Notes under the pieces: generated by a model | Told to the model about the DNA's origin: nothing | The model's database searches: none | The model's input: only the letters and a program-made list of their open reading frames with translations | Part shown: one piece after another, positions 51,983-58,639 of the stretch | Numbering within the stretch: the stretch's first letter is position 1 | How the letters are laid out: each line of letters starts with the position of its first letter | Made by a program: the position numbers and the translations under genes | Assembly (NCBI RefSeq): GCF_900111765.1 | Contig: NZ_FOIB01000001.1 | Location: 1,736,001-1,800,000 of the forward strand | From: Myxococcus fulvus | Lineage (GTDB): Bacteria > Myxococcota > Myxococcia > Myxococcales > Myxococcaceae | Reading direction: 5' to 3' | DNA: 64,000 nucleotides

Positions 51983-54802
51983 TCAGCTCCCCAGCGGAGG
52001 CTCGGTGGGCGCGCGTGAAATCCACGCGGCGATGAACACGTCCAGCTCGCCTCGCAGCACGTCCTTCACGCGCGGCGTGCCGGCGCCGGTGCGAGGGTCC
52101 TCCACCCGGGCGCTGCGTCCCAGGTAGTAGCGGCGCGCCTCATCCGTGCTGCCGCCCTGGCCCGCCACCACGCGCGCGGCGATGTCCTTGAGCTCCTCCA
52201 GCTCGCCCGCGCCGGTGAGCGTGAGCACGCGCCCGGTGGACTCGTCCTTCACCGTCACCTCGGTGCGCACGCGCTGGAGGTAGGCGCCCTCGTGGCTCTT
52301 CACCGGGCGGCCCAGCACCTCCAGGAGCTCCAGCTCCTCCTCGGAGAGCGCACCGCCCCGGTGCACGCGGACGTACGCGCGCTGGCGCTTCTCGTCCTCC
52401 AGGCGTCGGTGCATGCCCGCCTCTCCCGCGAGGAACCCGTACGCACCCGGGCCGGCGATGCGCACCACGACGCGCGAGGGCTCGTCCGCCTCGGCCACCG
52501 CCACCGCCTCGTAGCCCCGGCGCTGCGCCCACCCCAGGTACATGGTGGCCAGCTCCTGCACCCACACGGCCTGCGTCTCCGCCGAGTCGCTCGCGCAGAT
52601 GTCCACCAGCGCCTCGGTGTCCTGCTGCGAGGCGCCCGAGGCATGGAGCGCTTCGGCCATCTGCATCTCGCGCGCGACCTCTTCCACCTGCCGCGCCGCG
52701 GAGCCCAGCTGCACCTCGTTCTTCGCCTCGCGCACCAGCCGGCGGGCGAACAGGCACGCCGCCTCCAGCCGCTCCATCTCGTTGAGGTGGGCCTCCACCA
52801 GGCGGAAGGCGCGGATGACGTCCGCCGCGTGCGTGGGGTCGTCCCAGAGGTTGGGGGCCTGCGTCTCCGTGAGCAGGGCCGTCCTGCGCTCCTCCAGCTC
52901 CGGCCGTCCGGAGGACGCCGCCAGCGCGCGCGCCTTGCCCACCAGCCGGTCCATCTCCACCAGCAGCGACTTGCGGTCCAAGCGCCGCTTCACCGGGGCC
53001 GCGCGCGCGGAGGGCAGGAGCAGCTGCGCGGTGGGCGACGGCGGCGGAGCGGCGGGCTCGGCCACGGCCACCACCCGGTCCCCCGCGCGTGCCTCCACGC
53101 GCACCGGCGTGCCCGGAGGCAGCGGCTTGCGAGCAATCTCCACCGCGAGGGCCGCGGTGAGCGTCTTCTCGATTTCACGCTGCAGGTAGCGCGCGCCGAA
53201 CTGCGGCGAGTACCCGCGCTCGACGAGGATGTCGACCACCTCGGGCGTCACCTCCACGTCCAGCGAGCGCGCGCGGATGCCCTCGCGCTCCAGCACGCGG
53301 CCTACCTCGCGCTGGGCAATCTTGCGGATGTCCACCTTGGACAGCGGCTGGAAGTGACAGATGGCGTCGAAGCGGTTGAGGAACTCCGGGCGGAAGGACT
53401 CGCCGATGCGCCGGTCCACCTCCGTCACCATCTCCTCCGCGCGCCGCGTGCCCGCGAAGCCCATGGCGGGCTCCCGGTACACCTCCGCGCCCACGTTGGA
53501 CGTGGCGACGATGAGCGTGTTGTTGCACGACACCACCTCGCCCGCGCCGTTGACGAACGTGCCCTCGTCGAAGAGCTGGAGGTAGCGGTCATGCACGCTG
53601 CGCGCGGCCTTCTCGAACTCGTCCAGCAGCAGCACGGAGAACACCTTGCCGTCGAGCAGCGCCGTCAGCTCGCCGCGCCGGGTCTCCAGCGCCGGCGCCC
53701 AGGACGCGCCGAAGGGCACGCTCTCGTCGCCGTCGTTCGGGTAGTCCGCCATGTTCAGGCGCACCAGTCTGTCCGCCGAGCCGAAGAGGTACTCGGCCAG
53801 GAGCTTCGCGAGCTGCGTCTTGCCCACGCCCGTGGGGCCCGCGAACAGGAACACGCCCAGCGGCCGGCGGGGGTCGTTCAACCCCGCCTTGAGCAGCGCC
53901 ACCGAGCGCAGCACCGCCGCCACCGCGTCCGTCTGTCCCAGGAGCCGCTCGCCGAAGAAGCGCTCGGTTTCCTCCAGGTCCAGTGGCATCGCGTCGTCCA
54001 CCACGAAGCGCGGCAGGCGCGTGGCGGCGCAGAATCGGGTGAGCACGTCCTCGGGACCCACGTGGTCCTTGGCCGCGCCCGCGGCCTCCGCCGCCGTCTC
54101 CTTGAGCAGCTCGATGGCCTTGCGCGGCATGCGCTGCGCGAGCAGGAACTTGGACGACAGCCGCAGCGCGAGGTCACACGCCGCCGGGTCGATGGGCAGC
54201 CGCAGCTCACGCTCGAGCTCCTCCGCCACCCGTCCCAACACCCAGCGCGCCTTCTCCAGCGGAGGCTCGTGCAGGGGCAGCAGGTGGAGCCGCTCGGCGA
54301 GCGCCTCGTCGGAGCGCAGGAGCTCCTGGACGCGCTTGGGCTCGGTCTCGAAGATGAACCGCATGCCGCTGGTGCGCAGCGCCCGCACGGCGACGGGCGC
54401 CAGGGGGCCTCCCAGCGCCACGGGCAGGTCACGGATGTAGACGATGGGACAGGCCTGCCGGGCGAGGCGGGCCAGCAGCTCCTCGAAGCTCTCCGCCGCC
54501 TGTCGCTGGGTGGAGCGCGCGAGGATGTTGGCGATGGACACCTCCACCAGCCGGGCCTGCGCCAGCTCCGCGTCCACGCGGCCCTCGGCGATGCGCCGGG
54601 CCACCTCCTGCACGAGCGCGCTCTTGCCCACGCCGGGGTCGCCGGCCAGCAGGGGGTGCTTGCCACCGCGCGTCAGCAACCCGAGGACCTCCGTCACCGC
54701 GGCGTCCACGCCATGGGCGGCCGGCAGCCGGCCCTCGCGGGCCAACGCGGTCAGGTCCCGGTCGATGAGTCGCTCCTGGTCCTCGCTCTTCCTCGTCGCC
54801 AT
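51983..54802 (-). CDS. ClpA-type double AAA+ ATPase fused to a degenerate release-factor-2 module
   Basis: 939 residues in three parts. (1) Residues 20-260: an AAA+ ring domain with Walker A GDPGVGKSA (54-62) whose Walker B is degenerate (CPIVYIRDLPV, 118-128, no D-E pair). (2) Residues 280-575: a complete Clp/Hsp100 second domain with GPTGVGKT (322-329), LLLDEFEKA (391-399), sensor-1 ATSN, Arg finger FRPEFLNRFD and sensor-2 FGARYLQ. (3) Residues 605-930: an RF2-like module with NLWDDPTHA (651-659), MYLGWAQRRG, GPGAYGFLAGEAGMHR (784-799) and the RF2 C-terminal RTGAGTPRVKDVLRGELD (904-921). GGQ and SPF are absent. No ClpP-loop I can recognise. Monocistronic. A ribosome-linked unfoldase is inference. 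Confidence 0.9.
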   Translation of the reverse strand: MATRKSEDQERLIDRDLTALAREGRLPAAHGVDAAVTEVLGLLTRGGKHPLLAGDPGVGKSALVQEVARRIAEGRVDAELAQARLVEVSIANILARSTQRQAAESFEELLARLARQACPIVYIRDLPVALGGPLAPVAVRALRTSGMRFIFETEPKRVQELLRSDEALAERLHLLPLHEPPLEKARWVLGRVAEELERELRLPIDPAACDLALRLSSKFLLAQRMPRKAIELLKETAAEAAGAAKDHVGPEDVLTRFCAATRLPRFVVDDAMPLDLEETERFFGERLLGQTDAVAAVLRSVALLKAGLNDPRRPLGVFLFAGPTGVGKTQLAKLLAEYLFGSADRLVRLNMADYPNDGDESVPFGASWAPALETRRGELTALLDGKVFSVLLLDEFEKAARSVHDRYLQLFDEGTFVNGAGEVVSCNNTLIVATSNVGAEVYREPAMGFAGTRRAEEMVTEVDRRIGESFRPEFLNRFDAICHFQPLSKVDIRKIAQREVGRVLEREGIRARSLDVEVTPEVVDILVERGYSPQFGARYLQREIEKTLTAALAVEIARKPLPPGTPVRVEARAGDRVVAVAEPAAPPPSPTAQLLLPSARAAPVKRRLDRKSLLVEMDRLVGKARALAASSGRPELEERRTALLTETQAPNLWDDPTHAADVIRAFRLVEAHLNEMERLEAACLFARRLVREAKNEVQLGSAARQVEEVAREMQMAEALHASGASQQDTEALVDICASDSAETQAVWVQELATMYLGWAQRRGYEAVAVAEADEPSRVVVRIAGPGAYGFLAGEAGMHRRLEDEKRQRAYVRVHRGGALSEEELELLEVLGRPVKSHEGAYLQRVRTEVTVKDESTGRVLTLTGAGELEELKDIAARVVAGQGGSTDEARRYYLGRSARVEDPRTGAGTPRVKDVLRGELDVFIAAWISRAPTEPPLGS

Positions 54803-54931
54803 GTCTCGTCAACCGCCCCCTCGCCGGAGCACGCACTCTAACCGCTGAACCGTCGAGGTGAGCGCGCAATCCCGGCGAGCGGCCGGAAGAAGCCCCGGTG
54901 AGCGCGGGGCTGGGCGGACGCGACGTGCGCG

Positions 54932-55531
54932 TCAGGGATACGGAGAGGGCGCCGGCATGCCACCGGGCTGTGCGGCGGGGATGGCTCGGAGGTACTCGTA
55001 GATGGCCCTCAGGTCCGCGTCCCGCATCTTCGCGAAGATGGGCCAGGGCATCACCTGGAGCAGCGCGCCGTCCGGCGTCCGGCCCGTGCGCATGACCGTC
55101 AAGAAGGCCTCGTAGGTGAGGCCCGCGGGCAGGCCCTGGGCATCCGGGGTGATGTTGCGTGAGACGATGGTCGGGCCGAACGCCCGCCCTCCCGCCAGGA
55201 AGTTCGCTGTGTTGACCTGCTCGGGTTGTCCCTGGAACGGGTCTCCCCCGGCCGCGAAGGGTGGGTTGGTGTGGCAGTCATTGCAGCCCCCCTGGGCGTT
55301 GACGATGTAGCTGCCCAGGCCCACGAGGTTGCGGTCCAGGCCCGCGAGGTTGAGGGCCACCGGGGAGATGACCAGGCCCTTCTCGATGCGCTCCTGGTCC
55401 TCCAGCCCCACCGTTGTCTGGTTCTGTTGGTTCTGCGGGTCCGACGAGGAGCCGCAGCCCCCCCACAACCCTCCCATGAGCGCGAGGGCGACCCAGCCTG
55501 CGCCCCACCGTCCCATCCCGGAATCCTTCAT
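54932..55531 (-). CDS. Monoheme c-type cytochrome lipoprotein
   Basis: About 199 residues; ATG 55531 is preceded by GGAAGT. Signal and lipobox LWGGCG, then an NQQNQ-rich spacer. The heme motif is CNDCH in YIVNAQGGCNDCHTNPP, and a C-terminal methionine region (LLQVMPWPIFAKMRDADLRAIYEYL) offers the axial ligand and the cytochrome c helix. It resembles the c-type subunits that accept electrons from periplasmic dehydrogenases, but no dehydrogenase is adjacent. The last gene before the tRNA island. Confidence 0.87.
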   Translation of the reverse strand: MKDSGMGRWGAGWVALALMGGLWGGCGSSSDPQNQQNQTTVGLEDQERIEKGLVISPVALNLAGLDRNLVGLGSYIVNAQGGCNDCHTNPPFAAGGDPFQGQPEQVNTANFLAGGRAFGPTIVSRNITPDAQGLPAGLTYEAFLTVMRTGRTPDGALLQVMPWPIFAKMRDADLRAIYEYLRAIPAAQPGGMPAPSPYP

Positions 55532-55626
55532 GTGTGTACTTCCTTTCCTCGCGCCGACGGTGCCGGCTGGGAAGGAGGCTAAGGATGAGGGGGCTCGGGG
55601 CGGGACTGTCCTGGAGGATGGCGCAG

Positions 55627-55714
55627 CGGAAGTCGGAGGACTCGAACCCCAAGCCGGAAGGCCGGCTCGCACCCGGTAGCAGCGGGGCCTGGCGCCATCG
55701 CCAGTCCAACTTCC
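55627..55714 (-). tRNA. tRNA-Ser(GCT)
   Basis: Acceptor GGAAGTT/GACTTCC, anticodon loop CTGCTAC, 7-bp variable arm and T-loop TTCGAGT; discriminator G73 as expected for Ser. No encoded CCA. Position 8 is G, not T, and the D arm is a tight hairpin (TGGCG-ATGG-CGCCA) instead of an 8-11-base loop. Confidence 0.85.
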
Positions 55715-55726
55715 AAGGAGACAGAT

Positions 55727-55811
55727 CGGAGCAGGGTGGAGTCGAACCACGAGCCCCGAAGGGCCCTCCCGATTTCCAGCCGGGCGGCCGGCCACCCGGC
55801 CTGCATGCTCC
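55727..55811 (-). tRNA. tRNA-Ser(GGA)
   Basis: Acceptor GGAGCAT/CTGCTCC (last pair mismatched), anticodon loop CTGGAAA, long variable arm closed by TTCG, T-loop TTCGACT, G73. The D arm reduces to GGCC-GGGT-GGCC. No CCA. Confidence 0.82.
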
Positions 55812-55820
55812 AAGACACAG

Positions 55821-55906
55821 CGGAAGACAGGGGACTCGAACCCCGAGCGCGTCATGCACCCGCACCGTTTTCGAAACGGGCCGCCAGCCTCTGGCGTCGG
55901 TCTTCC
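55821..55906 (-). tRNA. tRNA-Ser(CGA)
   Basis: Perfect acceptor GGAAGAC/GTCTTCC, anticodon loop TTCGAAA, class II variable arm, T-loop TTCGAGT, G73. The D arm is GCCAG-AGG-CTGGC: a 5-bp stem with only three loop bases and no G18G19 pair. No CCA. Confidence 0.83.
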
Positions 55907-55968
55907 AGGAAGATGTGCCGGCAGCGGTGCTCCCGCCTGCCGGCGCGCGGGGAGCATTCCTCCGGGCG

Positions 55969-55993
55969 GGAGGTCCACCTCTGGCGGACCTCC
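55969..55993 (-). terminator. Hairpin, distal copy
   Basis: GGAGGTCC and GGACCTCC, 8-bp stem with 9-base loop. It shares the 16-base block CCTCTGGCGGACCTCC with the hairpin at 56030. Both lie between the HNH gene and the tRNA-Ser trio. Confidence 0.6.
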
Positions 55994-56029
55994 TCATCCC
56001 CCGTCACCCGTGTGGGCGGGGACGAAGGG

Positions 56030-56060
56030 GAAGGAGGCCCGCCTCTGGCGGACCTCCTTC
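56030..56060 (-). terminator. Terminator of the HNH gene
   Basis: A 14-bp stem with one G-T pair and a 3-base loop (plus-strand GAAGGAGGCCCGCC / GGCGGACCTCCTTC), 12 bases beyond the HNH stop, followed on the minus strand by CCCCTTCG. Together with the second hairpin it probably uncouples the Ser tRNAs from the HNH transcript. Confidence 0.7.
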
Positions 56061-56072
56061 ACTCGGGGGAGC

Positions 56073-56615
56073 TCAGGACTCCAGCTCGCCATGCCAGTAC
56101 GCCACGTCCCTGAGGAACTTGGCCCACGACATGGGCATGCCCTTGTCGAAGACGAACGACAGGTGCAGGGTGTCCGGCAGCTTCTTGGGCTTCACCGGGG
56201 CGCAGCGCAGCGCCATCTTCGCGTGCTCCGGCGTCCGGTTGCCCTTCTTCTGGTTGCAGGGCACGCATGCGATGACGACGTTGTCCCAGGTGGTGCGGCC
56301 ACCCTGCGCCCGGGGCACCACGTGGTCATACGTGGCCTCCGCGCGAGACACCTTCAGGCCGCAGTACTGGCAGCGGCAGTGGTCTCGCACGTAGACGTTC
56401 TCCCGGCTGAACTTCACGCCCTTGGGGCCCTTGCGCAGGCCGCGGAAGAACCGGATGACGGACGGCATGCGAATCTCCACCGTCACCGAGCGCACGAAGC
56501 GGTCCTCGTACTCCTCGACCACCTCGACCTTGCCCTGGAAGATGAGCATGACGGCGCGCTGCCAGGGAATCCGCGCGACGGGCTCGAAGGACTGACTGAG
56601 AACCAGCGTCTCCAT
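56073..56615 (-). CDS. HNH endonuclease embedded in the tRNA array
   Basis: 180 residues. The N-terminal beta part (LVLSQSFEPVARIPWQRAVM) is typical of small bacterial HNH proteins. The zinc/catalytic core has two CxxC pairs, CRCQYCG and CVPCNQKKGNRTP, flanking the HNH block ATYDHVVPRAQGGRTTWDNVV. Nearly identical architecture is widespread in myxobacteria and phages. It lies 20 bases downstream of tRNA-Leu-like(CAA) and 166 bases upstream of the Ser trio on the same strand, so it is probably transcribed with tRNAs. It could be a homing-type or restriction nuclease; target unknown. Confidence 0.88.
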   Translation of the reverse strand: METLVLSQSFEPVARIPWQRAVMLIFQGKVEVVEEYEDRFVRSVTVEIRMPSVIRFFRGLRKGPKGVKFSRENVYVRDHCRCQYCGLKVSRAEATYDHVVPRAQGGRTTWDNVVIACVPCNQKKGNRTPEHAKMALRCAPVKPKKLPDTLHLSFVFDKGMPMSWAKFLRDVAYWHGELES

Positions 56616-56635
56616 GACGCAACGCCTTTCGTTTG

Positions 56636-56709
56636 TATCCGCGGCGAGAGTCGAACTCGCACTGGGCCGGGTTTGAGCCGGCGGCCTCTCCCGTTTGGGC
56701 TACGCGGAC
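56636..56709 (-). tRNA. tRNA with anticodon CAA (Leu) but class I body
   Basis: Acceptor GTCCGCG/CGCGGAT, anticodon arm GCCGG-CTCAAAC-CCGGC, T arm GCGAG-TTCGACT-CTCGC, A73. Anticodon CAA reads the Leu codon TTG, yet the variable loop is only five bases (CCAGT), whereas bacterial tRNA-Leu is class II. Charging identity is uncertain. No CCA. Confidence 0.78.
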
Positions 56710-56757
56710 GGACTTCGGGAGCTCCTGCTGACCTGCGACTGCACACGACGACGACAG

Positions 56758-56831
56758 TGCCGGCGGCGGGAGTCGAACCCGCAACCTCCAGGTTCTCGAC
56801 CTGGCACCTCTACCTATTGGGCTACACCGGC
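56758..56831 (-). tRNA. tRNA with anticodon GAG (Leu) but class I body and C33
   Basis: Acceptor GCCGGTG/CGCCGGC, anticodon arm CCAGG-TCGAGAA-CCTGG, T arm GCGGG-TTCGACT-CCCGC, A73. The 5-bp stem puts C at position 33, normally an invariant T, and gives anticodon GAG. Variable loop AGGTT is short, unlike real tRNA-Leu. No CCA. Confidence 0.72.
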
Positions 56832-56849
56832 AAGACTTCGAGGACACAG

Positions 56850-56922
56850 TGCACGCCCCGGGAATCGAACCCGGCGGGAACGGTGTGTGGGACCGTCGCC
56901 GTCTCCAGCTGGCTCGGCGTGC
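56850..56922 (-). tRNA. tRNA-Val-like (CAC) with C33
   Basis: Perfect acceptor GCACGCC/GGCGTGC, anticodon arm ACGGT-CCCACAC-ACCGT, T arm CCGGG-TTCGATT-CCCGG, A73. Position 33 is C again. The anticodon in the normal frame is CAC. No CCA. Confidence 0.75.
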
Positions 56923-56932
56923 GTAAGACGAG

Positions 56933-57003
56933 TTGCGGAGCAGGGAGTCGAACCCTGGAGGCCGGGCTTATGAGGCCCAGTGGGGCACCGACCCCACACC
57001 GCA
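56933..57003 (-). tRNA. tRNA with anticodon CAT (Met or Ile2)
   Basis: 71 bases. Acceptor TGCGGTG/CTCCGCA with one T-T mismatch, anticodon loop CTCATAA, T arm CAGGG-TTCGACT-CCCTG, A73. The D arm is GGGG-TCGGTG-CCCC with a six-base loop. Elongator Met or lysidine-Ile cannot be separated by eye. The three G-C pairs of initiator tRNA are not present in the anticodon stem. Confidence 0.75.
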
Positions 57004-57025
57004 GAAAGAGGTGAAAACCACGTGA

Positions 57026-57100
57026 AGCCCCCGGCAGGATTCGAACCTGCGACCTTGCGCTTAGGACGCGCGTGCTCTGGTTCCGCTGAGCTACGGGAGC
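57026..57100 (-). tRNA. tRNA-Arg(CCT)
   Basis: Canonical body: acceptor GCTCCCG/CGGGGGC, TAGCTC D arm, anticodon loop GTCCTAA, T arm GCAGG-TTCGAAT-CCTGC. The discriminator position is T, which is unusual. No CCA. Confidence 0.88.
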
Positions 57101-57114
57101 GAGAGGAGAGACAG

Positions 57115-57188
57115 TGCCCCTGGCAGGGATTGAACCTGCGGCCTCACGGTTCGGAACCGTGCGCTCTCATCCACTGAGCTACAAGGGC
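57115..57188 (-). tRNA. tRNA-Arg(CCG)
   Basis: Acceptor GCCCTTG/CAGGGGC, TAGCTC D arm, anticodon arm CACGG-TTCCGAA-CCGTG, T-loop TTCAATC, A73. Standard fold. No CCA. Confidence 0.9.
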
Positions 57189-57194
57189 AAGAAG

Positions 57195-57265
57195 TGGAAC
57201 CGCCGGGACTCGAACCCGGACCGCTCGGGTGCAAACCGAGTGCTCTCCCATTGAGCTACGGACCC
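57195..57265 (-). tRNA. tRNA-Ala(TGC)
   Basis: Anticodon arm CTCGG-TTTGCAC-CCGAG, TAGCTC D arm, T-loop TTCGAGT, A73. Acceptor GGGTCCG/CGGTTCC has a T-T mismatch and lacks the G3-T70 pair in the standard alanine context only partly (a G3-T70 is present). The only T34 anticodon of the array. No CCA. Confidence 0.82.
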
Positions 57266-57285
57266 ATGCTGACTGCATGAAACAG

Positions 57286-57359
57286 TGCCCCCGGTCGGGT
57301 TCGAACCGACAACCGCCGGTTTACGAAACCGGTGCTGCTACCAGTTGAGCTACAGGGGC
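57286..57359 (-). tRNA. tRNA-Thr(CGT)
   Basis: Acceptor GCCCCTG/CGGGGGC, TAGCTC D arm, anticodon arm CCGGT-TTCGTAA-ACCGG, T-loop TTCGAAC, A73. Standard fold. No CCA. Confidence 0.9.
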
Positions 57360-57368
57360 GAAACGAAA

Positions 57369-57436
57369 CAGGCCGCCGAGGAGTTGAACCCCGCCCGCTC
57401 GGATTTGGAGTCCAAGCTGCTCCCGGAGCGCGGCCT
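57369..57436 (-). tRNA. tRNA-Trp(CCA) with minimal D arm
   Basis: 68 bases. Perfect acceptor AGGCCGC/GCGGCCT and G73 as in Trp tRNAs; anticodon loop CTCCAAA; T-loop TTCAACT. The D arm is GCTC-CGG-GAGC, four pairs with a three-base loop, so the normal D-loop/T-loop contacts cannot form. No CCA. Confidence 0.8.
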
Positions 57437-57460
57437 ATGAAGGTGAAGCAGTGCTGCGAG

Positions 57461-57533
57461 TGCCGACCCTCGGAATCGAACCGAGTCCTCCCGCTCTTCA
57501 GACGGGCGCGCGGACCACCTACGCCAGGTCGGC
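57461..57533 (-). tRNA. tRNA-Phe(GAA)
   Basis: Perfect acceptor GCCGACC/GGTCGGC, anticodon arm CCCGT-CTGAAGA-GCGGG, T arm with TTCGATT, A73, near-normal D arm (GCG-TAGGTGGTC-CGC). No CCA. Confidence 0.85.
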
Positions 57534-57733
57534 AGATGTGAAGCTCCCCGAATGAAGCTCTGTGCGAACTCGTTCTCTGTTTTTCTCGAGAGAACTCGAA
57601 CTCTCTGAGCGGTAGAAAGGCGAGTGATATTCAGGGGTTTGAGACTGGGGCTTGCGGTTGTCCTTCAATCGGGGCCCGATGGGGGCCGCGAACTTCGGCA
57701 GGGAGCTGGCCCTCAGAAGAGGGGCATGGAGAG

Positions 57734-57806
57734 AACCGGAGGCAGGCTTTGCACCTGCACCTGCGGAGTCAGAGTCCGCCATCCTTGCTGGTTAGACGAC
57801 CCCGGT
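57734..57806 (-). tRNA. tRNA-Gln(CTG)
   Basis: Acceptor ACCGGGG/CTCCGGT, D region TCGTCTAACC as in Gln tRNAs, anticodon arm GCGGA-CTCTGAC-TCCGC. The T-loop reads TGCAAAG, so T54-T55-C56 has become T-G-C. 201 bases separate it from tRNA-Phe; that gap holds only a GTTCTC/GAGAAC inverted repeat near 57573. No CCA. Confidence 0.75.
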
Positions 57807-57811
57807 ATGAG

Positions 57812-57882
57812 TACCTCCGGAGGGATTCGAACCCTCGCCGTCCGCTTAAGAGGCGGATGCTCTTCCAATGAGCTACGGAGGC
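57812..57882 (-). tRNA. tRNA-Lys(CTT), left copy
   Basis: Acceptor GCCTCCG/CGGAGGT, TAGCTC D arm, anticodon arm TCCGC-CTCTTAA-GCGGA, T-loop TTCGAAT, A73. Differs by about one base from the inverted copy at 59540-59610. No CCA. Confidence 0.92.
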
Positions 57883-57969
57883 AGATTGCTTGCCGCCCCG
57901 GATGCTGGCGGGCGGCATGACATTCACCACGACGATTCAGTTGTCAGAGAGCTTGATGCTGTCGGGTGC

Positions 57970-58062
57970 GGGGCTCGAGCCTGGACTTCTCACGTGCGAC
58001 CGCGTGCCCTGTCGGGCTCGGGCGCTACAGGCCCGCGCGTTTTCCCGGGCGCTCGATGTTTC
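57970..58062 (-). pseudogene. Decayed tRNA-Tyr(GTA)
   Basis: The anticodon arm and variable arm of tRNA-Tyr remain (58009-58039; minus strand CGCGCGGGCCTGTAGC followed by GCCCGAGCCCGACAGGG). The acceptor strand and the T arm no longer match those of the intact copy at 59168-59253. No acceptor stem can be formed. Confidence 0.7.
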
Positions 58063-58089
58063 GGAAGGAGAGGGGGCCAGAAAGCCGAG

Positions 58090-58124
58090 AGGCCGGGTCC
58101 CCTGGATGGGAGCCCGGCCTCTGC
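58090..58124 (-). terminator. Hairpin after the left small ORF
   Basis: AGAGGCCGGG and CCCGGCCTCT form 10 bp, with an inner TCCC/GGGA, 34 bases beyond the peptide stop. The same hairpin follows the right peptide gene. Confidence 0.7.
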
Positions 58125-58157
58125 GTGGCTTGGCGCGCCAGTGAAGGAGCGCGAGCG

Positions 58158-58316
58158 TCAGCAGGGGACGGGCGGATGGGCGCCAAGCCGGTCGAATCCC
58201 ACGAGGGACTTCGAGGCGACGCTCACAAGGGAGCCGGAGGCGGCGTTGAACTGGGTCCAGAGGCTGTTGCGAGTGCTGCGCTTCATCGGGTTCGTCCGCA
58301 TCGTCAACGTCATCAT
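58158..58316 (-). CDS. 52-residue peptide ending HPPVPC (left copy)
   Basis: Starts with two ATGs behind AAAGGAG. The product (MMTLTMRTNPMKRSTRNSLW...GAHPPVPC) aligns without gaps to the right-arm peptide: 30 of 52 residues identical, including LWTQ, AAS, the GF pair and HPPVPC. A basic N-terminal half is followed by a Ser/Ala-rich half and a terminal Cys. No family recognised. The equal length and shared ribosome-binding site argue for a real small gene. No modifying enzyme or transporter is adjacent. Confidence 0.6.
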   Translation of the reverse strand: MMTLTMRTNPMKRSTRNSLWTQFNAASGSLVSVASKSLVGFDRLGAHPPVPC

Positions 58317-58639
58317 GGTCGCCGCTCCTTTCAGGGAGACTCTACGGCGGGTGATTTTCGTTCCTGACACGGCCCGATTATTTTGAGCTTCACGGCCGTG
58401 GCTCATGTGCCAGTGGTGGGCGGTGGCCCCTGTGCAAAGGATGCCGCCCCATGGTGGGTCGGACTCACCGAGCACCCCAGCTCGCGGCTGACCATGACGG
58501 CCAGCTCCGCGAGGGTTGCGTCCGGCTGTGCATCCACGACGAAGATTGCCTTGGAGGAAGCCTCCCTCCACCCGCGGATGTCTCCCGAGTGCTCGGCGAC
58601 GAGGTGGCCCTTGCCCAGCTCTCCGACGGAGGGGGCGTC

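Larger units (their letters stand above)
57790..58386. repeat. Left arm of a large imperfect inverted repeat
   Basis: Read on the minus strand, this arm matches the right arm (about 58855-59610) in order: upstream sequence with GTGTCAGGxACGA, AAAGGAGCGG, a 52-codon peptide gene, the GAGGCCGGG hairpin, a tRNA-Tyr (decayed here), the block GCATGACATTCACC/ACGATTCAGTTGTC, and tRNA-Lys(CTT). The left arm lacks the Ile and His tRNAs. Identity is highest over tRNA-Lys and the hairpin, about 70% over the peptide gene. Confidence 0.85.

Noticed and set aside
52292-54841. An 849-residue plus-strand frame opposite the AAA+/RF fusion
   Set aside because: His/Arg/Gln-rich with no motifs; the minus strand carries full Walker and RF2-like motifs.
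57541-57733. A further tRNA between Phe and Gln genes
   Set aside because: Only a GTTCTC/GAGAAC inverted repeat and unstructured sequence; no acceptor, anticodon or T arm is visible.
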